Below are positions 61,054-64,000 of a DNA stretch of 64,000 nt, piece by piece. The notes under the pieces are model-generated. The model was not told the DNA's origin, searched no databases, and worked only from the letters and a program-made list of their open reading frames with translations. Location: the NCBI GenBank assembly GCA_050246595.1, contig JBFWVT010000024.1, positions 1 to 64,000 on the forward strand, written 5' to 3'. The stretch comes from DATARH01 sp050246595. Lineage in GTDB: Bacteria; Pseudomonadota; Alphaproteobacteria; ATCC43930; CGMCC-115725. Each line of letters opens with the position of its first letter. Position 1 is the first letter of the stretch. Position numbers and translations under genes: made by a program.

Positions 61054-62226
61054 TCATCTCAAGCTGGACATAGTAGAGAGACCGTTGATGGTTGCGGCGA
61101 GGACGTTGTCCCAGCTGTCACCGACACTGCCGATCGAGGGCTCGATCCCCGCCTCGGCAAGCCGCTCGGTATTCTTGATCGAGACGTATTGCACACCGCG
61201 ATCCCGATGGTGGACGAGGCCACCGCCTCGGACGGGCCGGCTCGTATAGGGCCTGCTCCAGCGCGTCCAGCACAAAGCCGGCGTGAGCCGTGCGGGAGAC
61301 ACGCCAGCCAGAGCCTGTCCTCGGACGGGCAAAGCCCGACCCGCGGGATGCGCCTTGAAGGCGTCATGAAGGCGTCCTGCCAAGGCGTCCTGCCAAGGCG
61401 TCCTGCCAAGGCGTCAATGACAAAAGCGACATGGACGGAACCGGCCCACGTCGCGAGGTGGGTAAAGCCGGACACCCACAAGACGTTTGGACGCGGCGCT
61501 TTGAACTGCCGATCGACGCGATCGAGCGGGCACGGGATCGCGGCCTTGCTGATCGTGGTCCGGACCCTCTTACCCCACACGAGGCCCATCCTCCGCATCA
61601 GGCGCGCCACGGTGCAGCGAGCGACCGCGATCCCGTCCCGGAGAAGCTGTCGCCAGACCTTCCGGACGCCAGGGACGCGGAAATTCTCCTCGTACACGTG
61701 CCGGATTTTGGTCCTCGGGGTGACATCGCGCTGGGCCCGTGCCGGCAGCTTGCCCGGATCGATTGCCCGGATCAGCGCGCCGGGCGGCGTGGACACGATG
61801 CGTCGACGGGGCGATCGGCAGAACACGACAGATCAGCTCGACCTCGTGGAGGGCACGGTGCTCCTCGATGAAGGCGATCATGGCTTGAACCGGCGGTCGA
61901 GCTCCGCCTGAGCAAAATACACCGACGCCTTCCGCAGAGCCTGCCCCGGCGAAGGTCGGGGATCTCGCTCGCCTGGCGCAGTTCGCGGTTCTCGCGCCCG
62001 AGCGCCGTGAGGCGCTTGCGCTCCGCTGTCGTTGCACCAGGCCGCACGCCCTGGTCACGTTCGGCCTGCCGCACCCGGTGACGCAGTGTCTCGCCCGAGC
62101 AGCCGATCTTCTCGGCCATCGAGCCGATCGCCGCCCCTTACGAGACGTGCTCGCCTTGGTGGTCCGGCACCATCCGAACCGCACGGGCACAGACCTCAGG
62201 GGAATCCGGGGGAACTCGCTTCGTCA
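61054..62226 (-). pseudogene. IS3-family transposase orfA/orfB remnant
   Basis: OrfA starts at 62224-62226 (MTKRVPPDSPEVCARAV) but is stopped by TAA at 62138-62140, then continues as MAEKIGCSGETLRHRVRQAE and RKRLTALGRENRELRQ before shifting frame. OrfB keeps VRKVWRQLLRDGIAVARCTV, FTHLATWAGSVHVAFVID and, in another frame, HHRDRGVQYVSIKNTERL. The first catalytic Asp is Gly (WVSGFTH for WVSDFTH) and the catalytic Glu is Ala (DNVLAATIN for DNALAETIN). A 13-base triplication breaks the frame between the two halves. Transposition activity is lost. Confidence 0.88.
61371..61409. repeat. 13-bp tandem triplication inside transposase
   Basis: Three exact head-to-tail copies of ggcgtcctgccaa lie at 61371, 61384 and 61397, with partial similar units on both sides (ggcgtcatgaa, ggcgtcaatga). 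Because 13 is not a multiple of three, the expansion shifts the orfB frame. Confidence 0.9.
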
Positions 62227-62276
62227 TGGCCCCATCCTCTCAGGAGTGGGAGCCCCCGGAAAAGCCGGGCGGTTCA

Positions 62277-62890
62277 CCGCGCGGCCGGTCCGAGATCCGA
62301 AGCGTCTGGTTCGACTCCTGAACGATCGGCTCGAAACGATCGATCCCGGCTTTGGCATCGAGGCGATGACCCTGATCGCCTCTCTCGCCGAGCCGCTGGC
62401 GTACAGGCAGGGCAATACGCTCGGCGAGGATGCCCGGCCGGATTTGTCGGCGCTCGTCGAACGGCTCGCGAACCGGCTCGGCGCGCGCCGGCTCTATCGC
62501 GTCATCCCGATCGAGGGCGATCTTCCGGAGCGCTCGGTCAAGCGCGTGACGCCGCTCGCCCCGCCGGCCTGTGCGATCTGGCCCGAGCATTGGCCGCAGC
62601 CGAGCCGGCTGTTATCACCGCCCGAGCCGGTCGAGACCGTCGCGCTGTTGCCGGACCATGCGCCGACGCGATTCACCTGGCGCGGAGTGTGCCGGCGTGT
62701 TCTGCGCGCCAACGGCCCCGAGCGCGTCTTTGGCGAATGGTGGCAGCATGAGAGCGAAGCCGCTGCCGTGCACGACTACTTCATCGTCGAGGACTGTTGC
62801 GGCGAGCGCTTCTGGCTGTTCCGCAGCGATGACGGCGAGGACCCGGCCACCGGCGACTTGCGCTGGTACATCCACGGCATCTTCGTATGA
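62277..62890 (+). pseudogene. imuB: imuB, 5'-truncated by IS3 element
   Basis: The remaining frame encodes about 204 C-terminal residues of ImuB, the Y-family-polymerase-like hub of the DnaE2 mutasome: DRLETIDPGFGIEAMTLIAS, LVERLANRLGARRLYRV, RVFGEWWQHES and FIVEDCCGERFWLFRSDDGE near the end. The N-terminal polymerase-like half is missing, and homology begins exactly at the IS end, reading from TTCACC at the junction. No imuA is seen upstream. The stop overlaps the dnaE2 ATG (ATGA), the usual imuB-dnaE2 coupling. Confidence 0.85.
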
Positions 62891-64000
62891 CCGCCCCCGC
62901 GGGACCGGCTATGCCGAATTGCAGGTCACGACGCATTTCTCGTTTCTGCGCGGCGCGTCGAGCGTTGAAGAACTGTTTGCTGAAGCCGCCCGGCTCGGGA
63001 TCGGCGCGCTACCCCGAGGGCATCCCCGATAAGATCGCCAGGACATTAGAGCGCGAGCTGCGTCTGATCGGCGAACTTGGCTACGCCCCCTGCCTCCTGA
63101 CGGTCCATGCGATCGTCCGCTTTGCGCGCTCGCGCGGCATCCTGTGCCAGGGGCGCAGCTCGGCTGCCAATTCCGCCGTCTGCCATGTGCTCGGCATCAC
63201 CGCGATCGATCCCGAGCGCCACGACCTGCTATTCGAGCGCTTTGTCAGTGAGGCACGCCGCGAGCCGCCCGATATCGATGTCGATTTCGAGCACGAGCGG
63301 CGGGAAGAGGTGATCCAATGGATCTACGACACCTATGGCCGCGACCAGGTGGCGCTCTGCGCGACCGTTATCCGCTATCGCGCCCGCGGTGCGGTGCGCG
63401 AGGTCGGCAACGCGCTCGGATTGCCGGCGGACATCACCGGCGCGCTCGCCTCCCAGGTCTCGGCCTGGAGCCGCGAACGCATTGGGGACAAACACGCGGC
63501 CGAGCTGAACCTCAACCTCGATGACCGCCGGCTGTACCTGACGCTCGACCTCGCCCGGCAACTGATCGGCACGCCACGGCATCTGTCGCAACATCCGGGC
63601 GGGTTCGTGCTGACGCGCGACTGGCTCGACGAACTGGTGCCTATCGAGCCGGCCGCGATGGCGGGCCGTGCCGTCATCGAATGGGACAAGGACGATATCG
63701 CCGCACTCAGCTTCGTGAAGGTGGACGTGCTCGGTCTCGGCATGCTCGGCTGTCTGCGCCGCGCCTTCGATCTGCTCCAGGACCACAAGGGGATAAGCCT
63801 CGATCTCGCGACGATCCCGGCCGAGGACCCCCGCGACCTACGCGATGATCCGGAAGGCCGACACGGTCGGCGTATTTCAGATCGAATCGCGCGCGCAGAT
63901 GGCGATGCTGCCGCGCATCACGCCCAGCACCTTCTACGATTTCGTGATCGAGGTGGCGATCGTGCGCCCCGGCCCAATCCAGGGCGACATGGTGCATCCG
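62887..64000 (+). pseudogene. dnaE2: dnaE2 (imuC) error-prone polymerase, decayed; runs off window
   Basis: Three frames together give DnaE2 sequence. After the ATG a C-run (62894-62898) appears one base short, and the next frame reads TGYAELQVTTHFSFLRGASS up to LGIGAL. At about 63008-63012 it jumps, in another frame, to YPEGIPDKIARTLERELRLI, so roughly 300 residues (most of the PHP region) are missing. The frame then runs through RRGILCQGRSSAANSAV-like sequence (RSRGILCQGRSSAANSAVCH), PDIDVDFEHERREEVIQ and HPGGFVLTRDWLDELVPI. An extra C at 63828-63832 shifts it again to YAMIRKADTVGVFQIESRAQ and VRPGPIQGDMVHP at the window edge. Confidence 0.85.

Larger units (their letters stand above)
60996..62276 (-). 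mobile_element. IS3-family insertion sequence, inactive
   Basis: This 1281-base element is bounded by imperfect inverted repeats: left TGAACCGCCCCGGGATTTCC (60996) and right (complement, from 62276) TGAACCGCCCGGCTTTTCCG. Between them lie decayed orfA and orfB on the minus strand. The flanking bases (gcg left, ccg right) do not form a target duplication. The right end abuts imuB coding sequence with no spacer, so a deletion probably followed insertion. Confidence 0.85.

Noticed and set aside
61371..61409. Possible CRISPR or origin iterons at the 13-bp repeats
   Set aside because: Only three head-to-tail copies within a decayed transposase, no spacers, no replication gene nearby.

Overview
The window is a GC-rich, gene-dense chromosomal segment of an alphaproteobacterium, probably a Rhodospirillales-like or related lineage. 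The evidence is the block rpoZ-rel-acpS-lepB-rnc-era-recO-parC in one direction, a three-gene fbcFBC-type cytochrome bc1 operon (petABC), cox/xdhC-type molybdo-enzyme maturation genes, and an imuB-dnaE2 mutasome remnant. All assignments come from reading the sequence; no database search was run.

Layout. 1-2.5 kb: the start of a class I fructose-bisphosphate aldolase, an epoxide-hydrolase-like alpha/beta hydrolase and a NaChBac-type voltage-gated sodium channel. 2.7-11.8 kb: the housekeeping block, with stringent response, acyl-carrier activation, secretion, RNA processing, ribosome assembly and repair/topology genes. 12-16.3 kb: an amidohydrolase, a HEPN/MNT toxin-antitoxin pair, an AT-rich orphan gene, and a thiolase-like protein paired with a DUF35 Zn-ribbon/OB-fold protein. 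16.3-32 kb: accessory metabolism, with a CUT1 sugar importer lacking its ATPase, a flavin monooxygenase, two class III CoA-transferases, greB, a metallo-beta-lactamase-fold hydrolase, a nucleoside transporter, a cyclase-family hydrolase, two GST-like proteins, a methyltransferase, a Tat-exported serine hydrolase and a VOC protein. 31.5-41.5 kb: phosphohexomutase, galU, a DnaJ/VWA pair, a molybdopterin oxidoreductase, a coiled-coil membrane protein, trmL and petABC. 41.5-50.8 kb: mtnP, then a surface-polysaccharide region of lower GC: a two-domain glycosyltransferase, an O-antigen ligase/polymerase-like protein, a BY-kinase-like ATPase, rfbA, an initiating sugar transferase, and an unusual 2OG-Fe(II)-oxygenase fusion. 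51-58.4 kb: maturation genes for a xanthine/CO-dehydrogenase-type molybdo-enzyme (MoxR/CoxD, CoxE, a split XdhC, a MoeA-MobA fusion), interrupted by an adenine-methyltransferase cassette. 58.5-60.5 kb: a beta/gamma-crystallin-like lipoprotein and a flavin disulfide oxidoreductase-like protein. 60.9-64 kb: tRNA-Ser(GCU), a dead IS3-family element, an imuB truncated exactly at the IS end, and a decayed dnaE2.

The most interesting items are these. (1) The protein at 49473-50768 looks like a fusion of two 'sporadic carbohydrate cluster' families. Its iron-binding motif reads His-Thr-Gly instead of His-x-Asp, the substitution seen in Fe(II)/2OG halogenases. (2) The polysaccharide ATPase has Thr in place of the Walker A lysine. 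(3) The tRNA-Ser/IS3/imuB/dnaE2 junction shows a mutagenic-repair cassette being lost. (4) The DNA-methylation cassette sits inside the molybdo-enzyme maturation cluster. (5) RNase III carries an in-frame pentapeptide tandem repeat. At least four different families of palindromic intergenic repeats are also present.
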